DNA of 64,000 bases, taken from contig NW_027184085.1 of NCBI RefSeq assembly GCF_041296385.1, positions 56,263,109-56,327,108 on the forward strand. The letters are read 5' to 3'. Below are positions 24,681-36,914 of the stretch, piece after piece; the first letter of the stretch is position 1; each line of letters opens with the position of its first letter. Below the pieces are notes generated by a model that was given only the letters and a program-made list of their open reading frames with translations, did no database searches and was not told the DNA's origin. The DNA is from Aphelocoma coerulescens. Its lineage: Eukaryota > Chordata > Aves > Passeriformes > Corvidae. The position numbers were made by a program, and so were the translations under genes.

Positions 24681-26219
24681 ATGGCTGAAGAAAAGATCTC
24701 CTTTTTTTCTAGGTTAATGGCTTGGCAGCTTTTTTTTTTCCATACAAAAGCCCCATCTAGCCTGTTGGACAGGCAGAAGGTCTGCCACTAGCAGGGTTTT
24801 AAACAGAATAATCTGAGCCATATTAATGGCTGTAAGATAAAGTCTGGATTACTACATCTAAGTCTGTGTAGTAATTTTTTTTCCACATTGAAACTGAAGT
24901 CTTTCTAAGTGACCACCCTTCATCTGAGTTGCTTCAGACTGAGCGACAGAAGAGGATAAATTAGGGAAACAGAGTTAAATTGCTGTTTAGTCACTGATTT
25001 ATTGGTGAAAATAATCTATATTTCTCTCAGTATTTTAAGAAGTGAAGAAAATTACTGTGAATCTCACCACAGTTAAGAACAGGTTTAAAATAGCTGTTTG
25101 TAATTGATTTTATAAATATTTATGTCTATTTATATATTTATGTAGATATCAATTTTATCAAAAAGTGATATATGCTGATTACTCCTCTAGTTTATCCATT
25201 TTCCTTTCTAGAAATTCAACTGAAAAAGAGGCTCAGAACCAGAATCCAAAATCCTAAATGTAACTAGCTAATTGCAATTTCACAAGGAAAATGAAAGCCA
25301 AAACTATTTCACTGAAAAGTAGTACGTCTTGATTTTTATTATTAATTTTTTATGTGGTCATATGGAAACAAATTGGGCCGAAGTCTTTCAGCTATACATT
25401 CCAGAGAGTCTGCACATTTAGAAGCTATGATAATAGGACAGAAACATTTCTCTTGGTAGTAAAGCTGTAGCAAATGTGTTATTCAAAGGCTGGGAAATTG
25501 AATGAGCCTTTCTGGAGAATAATATATAGTACAATCTCAAAAAAATTTGTACAGACTAAAAAATGACTTAAAAATACAGTCTTATTAAGAAATACAGGTT
25601 CCTTGGATATACGTGTGTATAAAACTCTGTGAAACCTCTTGTAGAAAGTAATATTTACATTTTTTAACATTTTAATATTTTTATTATTTAAATATTTTTC
25701 TCTTTTCACTCAAGATTGTACTTTTGAAAAGACAATTTTGCCCTGAAAGGTGGTGGTGAAAATCTCTTTTTGGTCTTTCCTTTGGCCTTTAGTTCTTCCC
25801 CACTCCATGCTCCATCCCTCAGATTGCCTTACTAGTTTTTTTCTCCTCCTGAAAACTTCATCCCATCTCCAAGGGCTGTTTTCAGATGTCAGGGAACACT
25901 GGAGAACAAGGACAATCTGTCCAAATGACCTGTCCTTTAATTGTGCCCCTGCTCATACAAATTAGCACAGCTCTAGTGTCCCTAAAAATGAGTGAATTCT
26001 AATCATGTTAGAACACTGTCCTTTAAATCTACAGAATATATTAGTATGCAAATTATTATAAGCTTAGGGCAGCTGAGATTTACTTATTAGAAAAATCTGC
26101 CAGATTATTCACTTTTTCTCTCCTAAAATAAGCAACATGGATAGAAATCAATATAGCCTACAGACTAGATGGAAAACCATACCAGTCCATTTAACTGTGC
26201 TTTATATGTGAAGAATAAA
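24681..26219. other. AT-rich noncoding stretch
   Basis: Strongly AT-rich at 25080-25160 and 25650-25705. A 76-codon minus frame at 25479-25709 is Asn/Lys/Phe-rich and clearly composition-driven. Nothing else was identified. Confidence 0.5.
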
Positions 26220-27340
26220 ATTTTTAGGAGGAAGGGACGATACGCAGCGTGTGTAAATAGATGCACTGGAAAAGTGAATTTTGTGTTAGTTAGAAATATG
26301 TGAAAACAAAAGGGAGGAGGGTACCATGAAAAGGAAAACATTTAAGTGATTAAGTCATCCATGTGGTTTCCTGTACCACTTTTTAATTCATCTCTCTTTA
26401 TATTATTAGCAAAACCTATTGAAAATTAAATATTTCAGAGCACAATATGTTGTTGAATTATTTGAAAAGGAAGAGACATGGGGTATGAAGCAGGCCTGAG
26501 TGATTGAGGAATATGATGCTGAAGAGGCTGGATAAAGCACAAGGAAATGACAAAGCACAGAAAAGCTGTGAAAATTGAGGGTGTCCATTTTGAAGGAAAA
26601 ATTTAGATATGTAAATTAAAAGTAGGGAGTGAAAAAGTTGGTTAGACTTGTAGGCAGGATAGGTATAGTCAGAAAGATAATGAAACCCTTACCATCTTTT
26701 TTGGGGGGTATCCTACATCCACCACTGGGCAACAAAAAAGGTCAAACTGAGAGAACAAGATGACAATTTTTTTCTATATATTGTAAAAGATTAAGGAATA
26801 GATTTAAGAATATTCATGTGGTCAATGAAATAAAAAATGAAGGGCAAAGTGTGAACTGAGAGCACAGGATGAAAATAAAGCACAGAATGCGTAATGCTGT
26901 TTATTTTTAGAGGCTTTGGAAGGTGTGTAAGTTTGAGTTGAGGAATGAGCATTCAAATGGAGGCTTACAGACGAAGAGAGAAAGACAGGGACTATTAAGA
27001 AAAAAGAGACTGCATAAGCCTTTGGCACCTTCTACAGCTATTAATAAACTATTAAGCCATTACTGATTTTCCCGAGCTTCACTGAGCTTTGGGTCAGATG
27101 GTCAGTGAAAAATGCAGAGAGTCAGACAAGAGTCCAAGGAATGGTCAGGAGAATGGCTGCTCTCCTTTATCAGGAAAGAGGAGGACCATGAAGACAGCAA
27201 GGTTGGTTGATGACTTGATCTTGGGGTTGAAATTATCATGAATGGGGTGGATGAGAGATGAAAATTAGGAGCTGTGAGTGGATCGGAGGACCTACAAAAT
27301 CCTCCACGTACACCACTGGAGGAGACAGCACCATTATCTG
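26220..27340 (+). other. Purine-rich (A+G) kilobase stretch, origin unknown
   Basis: The plus strand is visibly purine-biased for about 1.1 kb, for example 26521-26580 and 26941-27010, with C and T runs scarce. The only frames of 60 codons are on minus (26406-26588 and 26822-27028) and are pyrimidine-codon artefacts (Ser/Leu/Phe). Sustained purine bias on one strand is common on the sense strand of LINE coding sequence and in transcribed DNA, so a very old plus-strand retroelement or transcript is possible. No family word was recognised. Confidence 0.4.
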
Positions 27341-29714
27341 CCTAGTAAAAAGAAGACAAAGCTGAATATAAAAGGTTCTGTACACAATAGCAAACATCAA
27401 CCATTCTAAAAGCCAAAATTATGAAAAAGAAATGACTTCTGGGGGGGTTGACCTTCTCTTCCTACTTTCTACAGATGTCTCTGAAACAGGAAAATGGACT
27501 TTGCTGGTTTAGCATGTTGGACTGCCCACTTTTTCCATTTTTTTTCTCAACTTTCAAGTTTGAATTTCCCTGAATATTTTTCCCCCTTTATACAGATTGC
27601 CTTCAGCAGATTTCAAATGCTTTAACTTAAATATTTAAGTTAAAAAGCACTTGCAGTAGTTCTCACTTGTCACAATGGGGTTTATATATTTTCACACAAT
27701 CCAAACTGCCTATGTAGATGAAAGCCAAGAGTGGATACAGAGCACTGGAATAGAACTTCACACCTCATCTACTTTTAAATGTTGTTTCCTTCACATGAGT
27801 AGAAAGTAAAGTACTTTGCCATTTCTGTCTTGAAAATCCACATGCTAAAGAACTAGGCTATCTACAGCACAAAGAAGAAATTCATTATACAGCGTGCTAG
27901 CTGCAAAAGAAGCTTTAATGGCCAAAAGTCACTGGTCTCCCAGATGCCTGGCAGTTATTGGTACCTACATCTTCAGAGATGTCAAAAACTTGGTTCATGC
28001 TTCCATAAAGCAAACATTGAATTTGTTAAAGTACTTTTACAGATGTAATAGCAATGAATGTCTGATCAAGCATAAAAACTAAGTGAAAATCCTTGTTTGT
28101 CATGTTTAAAACACTCAGGAAAATGAGAAAGACTGTGATTATTTCTGGTGAGGACCAAACAGGCTCTATCATCAGACATGAGAGATGGTCTTGAGGGTTC
28201 TCCAGCAGTCTATGTGGCCAGTGACTGGGAAAACTTCATCTGTAGCTGCTGTCATGGTCAAATTAAAGTGGAAAATTTTCATACTGGCCAATGTAATATC
28301 ATGTATTGAGAAAAGAATGAAAAACATTTGTCAACTAACTAAAAAAGCTTTAAACAAAATCTCCATATGCATCTTTGAATGAATGATTTCAAAATCATGT
28401 GTATTAATTTCTCTTTAGAAATGGTATATCAAAGGTTTAGAGATAGCCATATATGTCTGTAAGGTGGGATACCGCTGTAAAAACTTGAAATTAAAGAGAT
28501 TTTTATAATCTCTTGTAAAATTAACACATAAAGAATAGATTAAATACTGCATTTAGAGAACAATTTCATTCTCAGTACTGAGGATAAAGTGGGAATTCTT
28601 TTGGGGTTAATTTGTCATTTACAGTTTATCTACTTTTGTAGCTATGAAATTTTTGTCCATGCTCTTCAAGTTGATGTTTTCTTTTTAGAGTCTATTACTG
28701 AAATTGTATCTCTTTGACTACTGACAAATGGAAGTAATTGAGACTGAACAGGACAAACAATGTATTGTGGTCTATGCAGTTCCTGGATCTGTACAGTTAT
28801 CACTAAAAATCAAGAATATCTAGCAACGTTAACATTATTAACATTAATGTTAGATGTTGAATATGTCCTGGCTACAGAATTTTACTCTGAGCATTCTTAT
28901 GTTTTCCTTCTAATATTCCTAATGATGCTTTTGCCATGTATGCAAATGGCATCTTATGTGGTGTAGAACATTCAACTCGAATATCTTTTCTTCCACACTG
29001 AATCATGACTGCTTCTTCTCGGATCACTTCTAAAGCATACATTTATTTTTAATCATTTTATTTAAAAGTCGTGACAGTCCTCCCTATTGCTAGTTGTTCA
29101 TTTCATTTGCTTTGCTCTGACGTGAGGCTTCAGAGATTATTCTTTGTCCTTGCATTCCTGAGACAGTGGAATTTGCCAGGGTCTGATAAACACGCATCTC
29201 ATGAAAACACTAGGAAGGGAGAGCTGGGTCAGTAGGGTAATCCCAGCTGCCAGCACATTTAACATACCACAGAAAAGTAAGAGTCGACAGCAGTGGGATG
29301 GGAAGAGCAAAACAGACCTTCAGCTGATATTCCCCATCTCTCATCTGTACCTTTAATATTATATCAGGGAGTTGCTTGCACTTAGATATATTTCCTACAA
29401 CTGTCTACACCTGACCCTGTGTCACAGATGATGTGATCTTGGCATTATTGTATCTCCTCTGAGAACTGCGGTATACTTTTGAGTGACTGAAGTGCTTTAG
29501 GATCTAATGCTACCTGAAGCTGGATGAGACTGGATTCAAACAGGGCTGTGTATGTACCCCCAGTGAGGGAAGAACTGGAGGTTTTCTATTAATGTGATAT
29601 CTCCACTCCTACACAGCTTCTGAAAATTTCACATGCAGAAAACACATTGCACTTTGTCCATTTAAAAATTCAACTAAGAGACAAATTGTTTCCAACTAAA
29701 GAATAACAAAAATG
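27341..29714. other. Unannotated noncoding stretch
   Basis: Frames of 62 to 68 codons only (27894-28082, 28185-28382, 28760-28966). Besides the palindrome described separately, a 14-bp palindrome TAACATTAATGTTA lies at 28839-28852. Confidence 0.5.
27621..27644. repeat. Perfect 24-bp AT-rich palindrome
   Basis: Each 12-base arm reads TTTAACTTAAAT and the two meet with no spacer at 27632/27633. Allowing a 2-base bulge (AA at 27645-27646), the pairing continues for three more bases (TGC at 27618-27620 against GCA at 27647-27649). It could extrude as a cruciform. Its centre AAATATTT is an ordinary AT core. No protein-binding assignment is made. Confidence 0.9.
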
Positions 29715-30603
29715 AATGCCACCTGGCTGGGAGGAGGGACTGATATACCACAGGGCTGTGCTGCCATCCAAGAGACCTTAATATGCTGAGAGGAGGGGCC
29801 AACAGGGATCTTGTGAAGTTTAAAAAGGCTAAGAGCAAAGTCCTGCACCTAGAGAGAGAAACCCTAGGAACCCGTATATGTAGGGGGACACCCATCTGAA
29901 AAGCAGCTTTGCAGAAAATGGCCCAGGGAGTCCTGGTGGCCACCAAGTTGAACATGGGACAGCAGAGTGGACCTGTTGCAAAAGTGAAAGGTATCCTGGG
30001 ATACATTCAGAAGAGCACTGCCAGCAGGTTGAAGGGGTGGTCCTGTTCCTCTGCTCAGCCCTGGTGAGGCGCACCTGGAGTGCTGTGTCCAGTTCTGGGC
30101 TTCTCAGTACAAGAGGGACATGGAGCTTCTGCAGAGAGCCAAGTGAAGGGCCACCAAGGAGATGAAAGGACAGAAGCATCTTTCCTAGTAGGAAAGGCTA
30201 GGAGTTCTGTGAATGTTCAACCTGAGAAGAGAAGGTTCAGGGGAATCTCATCAATGTATTTACATACTCGAAGGGAGGCTGCTGAGAGAACGGATCCAGT
30301 CTCTTTCCAGTGGTGCCCAGGGACAGAACCAGAGACAATGGGCACAAACTGAAACACAGAAGACTTCAGCTGAACATCAGTATTCGATCCTTGTGAAGAT
30401 GACTGAGCATTGGCACAGGTTACCCAGGGAAGTGGGGAAGGTGAAGTGTTCATCCTTGGAGATATTCAACAGCTGTTTGGGAACAATCCTGAGCAACCAG
30501 CTGTATGTCACCCATTTGAGTACCAGAATTAGACTTCCAGAGGTCCCTTCCAAACTCAGAGTTTCTGTGATTCTGCAAGTCTGTGATTCTGTGATTCTAT
30601 GAG
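29715..30603 (+). mobile_element. CR1 LINE copy 3 (5'-truncated, about 0.9 kb)
   Basis: The longest CR1 copy in the window. The left part carries CTGGGAGGAGGGACTGATA (about 29726) and GGGCTGTGCTGCCATCCAAG (about 29753), which belong to the CR1 reverse-transcriptase region. Next come AAAGTCCTGCACCTAGAGA (about 29837), TGTGTCCAGTTCTGGGCTTC (30084-30103) and a decayed SLEKRRLRGDLINVYKYL-type region near 30215-30260. ACTGAGCATTGGCACAGGTT (about 30402) encodes the TEHW.RLPREV segment. The end is AGAGGTCCCTTCCAAACTCA (about 30539) followed by GTGATTCT-type 8-mers up to 30603. Multiple frameshifts and an in-frame stop mark it as dead. Its wording differs from copies 1, 2 and 4, so it comes from another subfamily and probably another period of activity. 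Confidence 0.96.
30213..30602 (+). pseudogene. CR1 ORF2 C-terminal remnant in copy 3
   Basis: A 129-codon open stretch within CR1 copy 3. Only its second half is in the ancestral register: MTEHWHRLPREVGKVKCSSL and EIFNSC match the conserved CR1 tail (usually TEHWNRLPREVVE.PSLEIFK). The first half is read in a shifted frame, since the expected LFSLEKRRLRGDLI segment is split between this and a neighbouring frame (30080-30352). The frame runs on through the noncoding tail, so its end has no biological meaning. Confidence 0.7.
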
Positions 30604-31659
30604 TGTGAATCTTCTGCATTTATTCCAAAATCAGTGAATCAGAGAGATCTCAGTATAGTCATTGAACTGTTATGAGCAGAACTAGTTTCCTGTGTTCTCT
30701 GGGAGAAATCATATTCCTATAACTTTAGCACTAATCTTCACACAATATGTTAGAATGTCCAGGTGCTGTAGGATCACCTATGAAAAGTTTAACTGTGTGC
30801 ACAATATGTGTTTTATCACCGTTATATTGCACTGTTTCCATAAGATTTTTTCACAGAATATAATAGTACATTTTTCTTGATACCTGCTACCTTTACTTCC
30901 TGCCATTCTAAAAATACTTTCTCTCATTCTCTCTTCATTTTTTTCACTTCATTTAAATTAGATTCACAAGGGTAGAGATATTTTTTGCTGCATTTACATT
31001 AGCAGAGGTAATATATAGTGTTTATTTTCTTTTTATTATTTTGAATACCTGTTCACATACCCCTTCATCCTAAAGCTAGTGTCAGTGGGATTGGGAAACA
31101 GCAAGATTTTTTGTGGTCTATCTTTCAAGTATTTAAAACTGTGCAGACTTAAGATATCCCTTTCTTGGCAATTAATAGACCTAAAGAGAGATTTCCTGGG
31201 TTATCCACTCTTCAGAGTCAGCTTCTTTGGACTCTTCATCTGCACTGGACAACGACTATAGGTTACAGTGTCATCTGTAAAATTAAAAGAATAATCTGTT
31301 ATTGTTCCTCACTGGAACTTTGCAAAGCTTTCAGGATTTTGTAGGAAGGGAGAAGAACCTATTAGGTATCTTACTGGGCTCCTCTTCATAAAGGGACATT
31401 TCTTTGTGATCCTCAAATTTGCAAGTTTTCAGATATCCAGTGCAGTTCAGACTACTTCTCCCACATAGGACATACTTCTCCATCACAGATAATACATTAA
31501 TGTATGCCCTAATTTCTTGTACACAAAGAACAAGGATGCAAGAAATTACAAACTTTGCACACAGCTACCATTACTTCATCATTAAGTAGAGTAGAATCAA
31601 AAATACTGGGCCATAACCATCTGTGTTCTCTCAGGGGAACGACCTGACAGGCCAAGCCT
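30604..31659. other. Unannotated noncoding stretch
   Basis: Two frames of 60 to 62 codons (30692-30880, 31079-31261), unrecognised. AT-rich, with no further repeats seen. Confidence 0.5.
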
Positions 31660-31704
31660 CCTCCCCTTCCCCTTCCTTTTCCCCTCCCCTTCCCCTTCCC
31701 CTTC
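31660..31704 (-). repeat. (CCCCTT)n microsatellite with G-quadruplex potential
   Basis: The plus strand carries six runs of four C: 31663-31666, 31669-31672, 31681-31684, 31686-31689, 31692-31695 and 31698-31701. The last four are separated by 1, 2 and 2 bases. On the minus strand this is four runs of four G with loops of 1 to 2 nt, which satisfies the strict intramolecular quadruplex rule with four tetrads. The lone minus-strand frame through it encodes a Gly/Glu/Lys repeat and is an artefact. Confidence 0.9.
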
Positions 31705-32549
31705 CGTTGTGGAATATGTTTTGGAAAAATTCACAATAAATATTCTAAAGTTGTCCTCAAGGCACAGAGAGAAGAAAACTAAGGGTAAATTCATGTTTCA
31801 GTGGGAAGTGAATTCCCAATAGAGAGTAAAGGTTTCAAATGTCAGTGAGCCATCCTCCTGAATAACTGCTATGTTTATGAAGAAGGGATAGGGTGTAGAC
31901 AGTGTCTTTCAGACCACCCATCACTTCTGCTTTTCCTCTGCTTCCTCAGCCTCAGCCAATGCTGTGCACACTGGACTCAGAGGAAGGAAGCAAAACCTGG
32001 GAGAGGAGGAAAACAGTTCTCCACATACAGCTTGCTTTGTTCTTCTAAGCACAAGGCAACAAATACCTGTTTAATCTTTTACATGTTTTCAAAGCATTAC
32101 ATTCAGGAAAGCTTTCATAAATAATACCTCCCCAATGAGTAATTATAAATGCTATTATACAAATGTGAGGAGCTAAATCGGTTTTCCAAGGTTACAGAGA
32201 CAGCATGTTTCTCTAACGTGAGTGCTTTGCTCCAAATCTGATGGATACTTTATGTCCTATAGAGAAAACAGTAATGATATGTGATTTCGTGCAACAGACA
32301 CTAAACAAACAAGACTTGGGTGCCATATTCTCTGCTCATGTAACTTCAGAGCAACTGTAGGAAAGAGCTGGTGAAACAAAGACACACACATCACATGCAT
32401 TTTTGACTGAACAAAAATTCACAAAGGGTCTAACCAAACATTAGCACATTTGTGACTCTGTAACAATAGCTTTGGTTCCTGTTATATTTACTTTAGCAAA
32501 GACATGTCATTAAATTCTGCAATTTATTTCCTTAGGAAAAGTTTTGGCC
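31705..32549. other. Unannotated noncoding stretch
   Basis: No frame of note and no recognised repeat between the C-rich microsatellite and the next poly(T). Confidence 0.5.
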
Positions 32550-32559
32550 TTTTTTTTTT

Positions 32560-32594
<35 letters not shown>

Positions 32595-32638
32595 ATGGTT
32601 TTTTATTTTGTTGGTCAGTTGGTTGGTTGGTTGGTTGG
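32550..32638. repeat. Poly(T) followed by (GTTT)n and (TTGG)n
   Basis: 24 T at 32550-32573, then GTTTGTTT- and GTTTT-type units, ending in five perfect TTGG units at 32619-32638. A compound microsatellite, probably grown by slippage from a single T-rich seed. Frames across it (32504-32692, 32544-32762) encode poly-Phe and are artefacts. Confidence 0.9.
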
Positions 32639-35600
32639 CTGGGTTTTCTGTTTTGTGGTGAGTTTGGTTTGGATTTTTTTCAATCAAACTAAAACATTTC
32701 TTTGTCATAAATCTCAAATAACTGAAATTTTTAACCGTTCCAAGTGCTCACTTTTGGGGTGAGACCAAACATGGAAAGTTGCCACCCTAGAAATGAGTGA
32801 TCTGTTTTGAGTGTGTGAGTTTTACAGCCACACAAGTGCTCTGCTGTGTGTACATGCCTATATTTCAAAGCACCGTATGTTTTATATAATGATTCACAGC
32901 AATATCATCATGCCAACAAATGGCATATTTTGTGTATTTGTGTTCATTAAGTGGTAAGTCCAAGAGTGATTCAACTGTTGCTTCTAGCCTTGATTTTGTG
33001 CAGTACACATTGGAGAGTCAGAGTGACTCAGTGCTCCGGTTGCCTGTCTCTGCGTGCAAACACCAGTCAGCTTTGCTGCCTTTCGCTTACAGCACTTTTC
33101 AATAAGTGCTAAAGAATTGCTTTAGGAGCTGGGGAAAGCTGACAGATCCCCTGTGAGATTAACTGAACACACTTGGCAGAACAGAGAGGAGAAAGAAAAT
33201 TTGCTCGTTCAAGGCATGCATGCTTTGGCTTGCTGCTGTCAGAAGAGAGGTTCAATAGATGTTAGCTGTTGAAATGGACAATTGTTTAAATAACTGCTTT
33301 TATATACTCAGTAAATTGTAAGTAAAGAGTAACCAGATTAAGTTCTGATCCATTTCTTTTTCAGGGCACTTAAACCCACCAATACACAACTCCCCTAAAC
33401 TCCAAGAACTCCAAGACCAAAATTAAATATGTTGACATTTTTGCAGTGAGTTGTGAAAGGTAGGTGACAATTTAAATCCTTATGCCCCATATGTGAGAAT
33501 TTAGACCTATAATTTTCTTCCTTACAGTCTGGCTATGTCTTAAAGTTGTATTCAGAAATATTCATTCCATTCTGGTGGTGTTATTCAGTCCTACTGTTGG
33601 TTTACTTGTCAAGGACAGGGATGCATAAAATAATAATAATGCTAACTAAAACATTGTGGATTGACATGCCAATCTTTCTCACAGGTACAGTTCTATCACC
33701 TTTTTAAAATCCGTCAGTAGATTCCTTGAATGTGTAAATGCATTGAAACAAACTTCAGCTAAAGAAGGATTTCTCTTGTGCATACATCTTAGTTTTCTGC
33801 TCCAACAATGGAAACAATTCTGTCTGAATTTATATCCATATGGAGTCAACATTTGAATTAGAATAATTTAAACCAATGAACTTATAAACAAACTTGAAAA
33901 AAAAAGTACTTTCTTTGCAGAAATTCTTCATTGAACACTATTGCTTGGAAGCTGTTACCCAGGATGCAGTAATATGAAAGGAAAACACTGAAAAGCTTGT
34001 AAAGAATGCTTATGATATTCATGTAATGTTTATTGTAACTCTCTGTCTCTTGCTCCTTGCCTTTCAAATACATACTTGCTAAAGAGGAGTCTCCTGGAGG
34101 AGACTGTGTACTCTTGGCACTTTCAACTACTAATTAGACATCCCTTCCTACTAGAGTCTAATTTATTAATTACATTAGTACTGAAATTTCCAGCAACTTT
34201 TCCATAGTTCTGAATGAAAGGATTAAAAGAGTTCATTGAGGTTGTTATTTCTCAAGCTTCAACACAAGTAAGATCTGTGTCTTCTTGTGAACTGGAAGCA
34301 GGCATCCAAAGGTGTTTGTCCATGGGCCCCAAGCAGACTCAGCAACCCCTTTTTTAAAAAGTAATTTTATGTAAGCTAAACCATAGGAATTCTTAAATAG
34401 CCAAGAATGATTTGACGTGCTGTAGCTGTTTGTTGATTCACGAGTCTGAGATTAGGCATATCACAGGCAGGTTGGTGGTGAGGCTGTACATTATGTTTAT
34501 GATGTCTTTTGGGGGCATCATGGATGATTAGGAGGTATGATGTAGATGTGCAAAGGTTACGTGCAAGCAGTGACAAATCTGATCTGTTCTGCATGGTCAT
34601 GGAACACAAAACAAATACATTTAAATTCCTCCATTTGCCTTTGTATAGTAGAGACCAAATGTAGCTCTATACAGGGAGGTAGAGTGAGCAAATCACTGTG
34701 CAAGGAGGCAGCTAATTGCTGAACCTGATTGCAACTGCTAATCAGAGTCACAGGGAAAAAAAGTGTTGGGAATTAATTAGGCAAGGACCTTCAAAACAGC
34801 AGCAGGAAGCCTCCAAGTGACCTTTATTTACAGTCAGTTAAACAGAAGTGTGACTAAAAATGCCAAGGAGCAAATCAGATTATTAATATTGATTGCTTAA
34901 AGAAAATGAATAATTTAGGAGCAGTTAGAATAAATATGCAGTGACAGAGATGAAAGAGCACAATGTACTGCGTTTCCAACATTCATCTATCATGCAGCAG
35001 TGCCCCTTCACACAGAAATGGAGAATTTCCACCATCACAAAACATAATTAGTTTCATGACCCAGCATGATTGCTGTATTGCTGCTACAAGAAGTGTTTCT
35101 TTATTATTATTTTCCCAGGGCAGCAAGATGTGGAGGGAGACACAGGTCTGCTCAGCTGTAGCTTTGCTCTTGGAAATTTTCACAGAGATCAAATTCAGGT
35201 ACCATGGGATTAACTTTTAGTTCTTTGTCAAAAAATAGCAGAAATGCGGTATGTCATTTTTTCAGACATGCTGCCAGAGTGACCATTTTGAAGAAAGCTT
35301 AAAAGCATCTATAAAATCTCCTAGTCCTAAATTCCCTCTCCTGCTTCTCTACACTCTAGGGTTTTTTTCACAGTGATTTTGAGACTGATTATTTTTAATC
35401 TAACCTCCATTTTCCCTAGTTTTAGTCTTATGCCCTAATAAATTGGCCTAATAGATTGCAGACACATAGGAATAGATACTTTTTTTATTTCTGGTGGGGA
35501 GTTTTGCAGTGATTTTTTTTTCACTTGCAAATTTGAATAATAATAATGTCATAAAATATAATCATAAAGTTAAAATATTATTATAGTACTGAAAGTGCAA

Positions 35601-36850
35601 GACAACAATAAAATATCTGCATGTATATTCACCTAATCAGTCCCATTTTTCACAATCTTACCTGAAAAGGAAGCTGGGTAGCCCTACTCCTGTATCTCTT
35701 GTCCTATTTTTTTATGTCAGCTATTTCTCTCATCCTATCTTCTCCTTTTTTTTTTTTTAATGAAAGTAGACAAAGATATATTTAACCACGAGAAGCAGAG
35801 ACCACACAAATATAAGACAAAATAGTTTCCCATCATTTTGCTCCTACTCTGTCCAGTGATTTTCAGAACTGTAATTGTGCAGAGAGAGATGATTGCATAA
35901 ATTTTCTTTTTCCTTTGAGAAAAAAAAGAGTGCTACAGAAAAAGTTTTCAGAAGGTGGTGCTTAGATTAATTGAGCAATAATGATGACTGTATTTCCACC
36001 TTTACTGTTAATGATCTCAAAGGTGGTGGCACGCTGACTGTCATGGTGCCTTTGACTACACAGGGGAATTCTCTGTTGGCTGTGTTTTGCTGTATTATAT
36101 TAATATAAATTAACATAAGGGTCTGATGACAATATCCTTCTGATGACTATGACTCAAACTTTCATGATCATATGTGCCCTGGTGCAGAGGCAATACATAC
36201 ATGGCACAGACAAAACAGGTCAGCACATGTTTTAGGTGTGTAATGCATCCATGGTACATAGATCCATGGGGCAAAATTGTACTTCAGGTAACGTTTTGGA
36301 TGAATCATAGGGAAAACTGGGCATTTAGAGCACAATCCTGCTCCTTCCCCCTGACAACTGGCTGTCAAAGGCTGTCAAATGTGAACGAACAACGCAATCT
36401 CTGCAGAAAGGAAACCTGTTCTGGTTATTCATAAACTCCTATACCTTCAGTCCTGTGCAAGCACTGCTTTCTTAGGCGGGTTTGGCTTGTTAAACATGGA
36501 AAGTGTACCATGCAGTAAGGGAAGCAGGAGTACATTGAAATATGTGGTGTTAGGAGCCATAAATATTTTAGTTTTCATTTTCCCTACCGCCACAAAAATA
36601 ATTACTTACAGATGAAACAATGAGTTTGCGTCTCAGATAATTGTTTTTATTTCAGATGAGTTTTACTATTTACATTCAAGTGGCTGCTCTGGGTCCCCAA
36701 AAATTACAGAAACTGATTCATTTTCTTGCTTTGGATACTCTCCAGTGAAACTGAGTGATGATAGCAGCAGATTAATAATGCAAGTTAAGAAGCAAGGAGC
36801 AAGGAAGTCATGGTTTCAGTATGAATATAAATATATTCCAGCTTTGTAAG
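32639..36850. other. 4.2-kb unannotated noncoding stretch
   Basis: The longest frame is 86 codons (36174-36434, plus), unrecognised. A palindromic SOX-type site ACAATTGT lies at 33278-33285 in a CpG-containing patch (about 33030-33310). Around 34430-34930 the sequence has a mixed-motif texture resembling conserved noncoding DNA, with no specific support. Confidence 0.45.
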
Positions 36851-36914
36851 ACCTTACTCGTGTGAGTTAGGCCCATTGATTTCAATGGAACTATTCAGAT
36901 GAATGCCTACTCAC
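36851..36914. repeat. Candidate ancient amniote inverted-repeat element
   Basis: A nested inverted repeat. The core is CCATTGA, TT, TCAATGG at 36873-36888. Outside it, GTGAGTTAGGC (36862-36872) is the near-complement of GCCTACTCAC (36905-36914), one base being inserted. The wording CCTTACTC..GTGAG and CCCATTGATTTCAATGG recalls an interspersed repeat I associate with turtle, crocodilian and bird genomes, where it appears as TACTCACGTGAGTA-type arms around a CCATTGA.TTCAATGG core. The family name is not recalled with certainty, so this is a likeness call. Confidence 0.45.

Noticed and set aside
24784..24797. GCCACTAGCAGGGT as a CTCF site
   Set aside because: Three core positions deviate from the consensus, and no second site is nearby.
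31660..31704. (CCCCTT)n as an interstitial telomere repeat
   Set aside because: Vertebrate telomeres are CCCTAA/TTAGGG; CCCCTT does not match, so it is an ordinary microsatellite.
32504..32762. Poly-Phe/Trp/Gly frames across the T/G microsatellite
   Set aside because: Pure simple-repeat translation.
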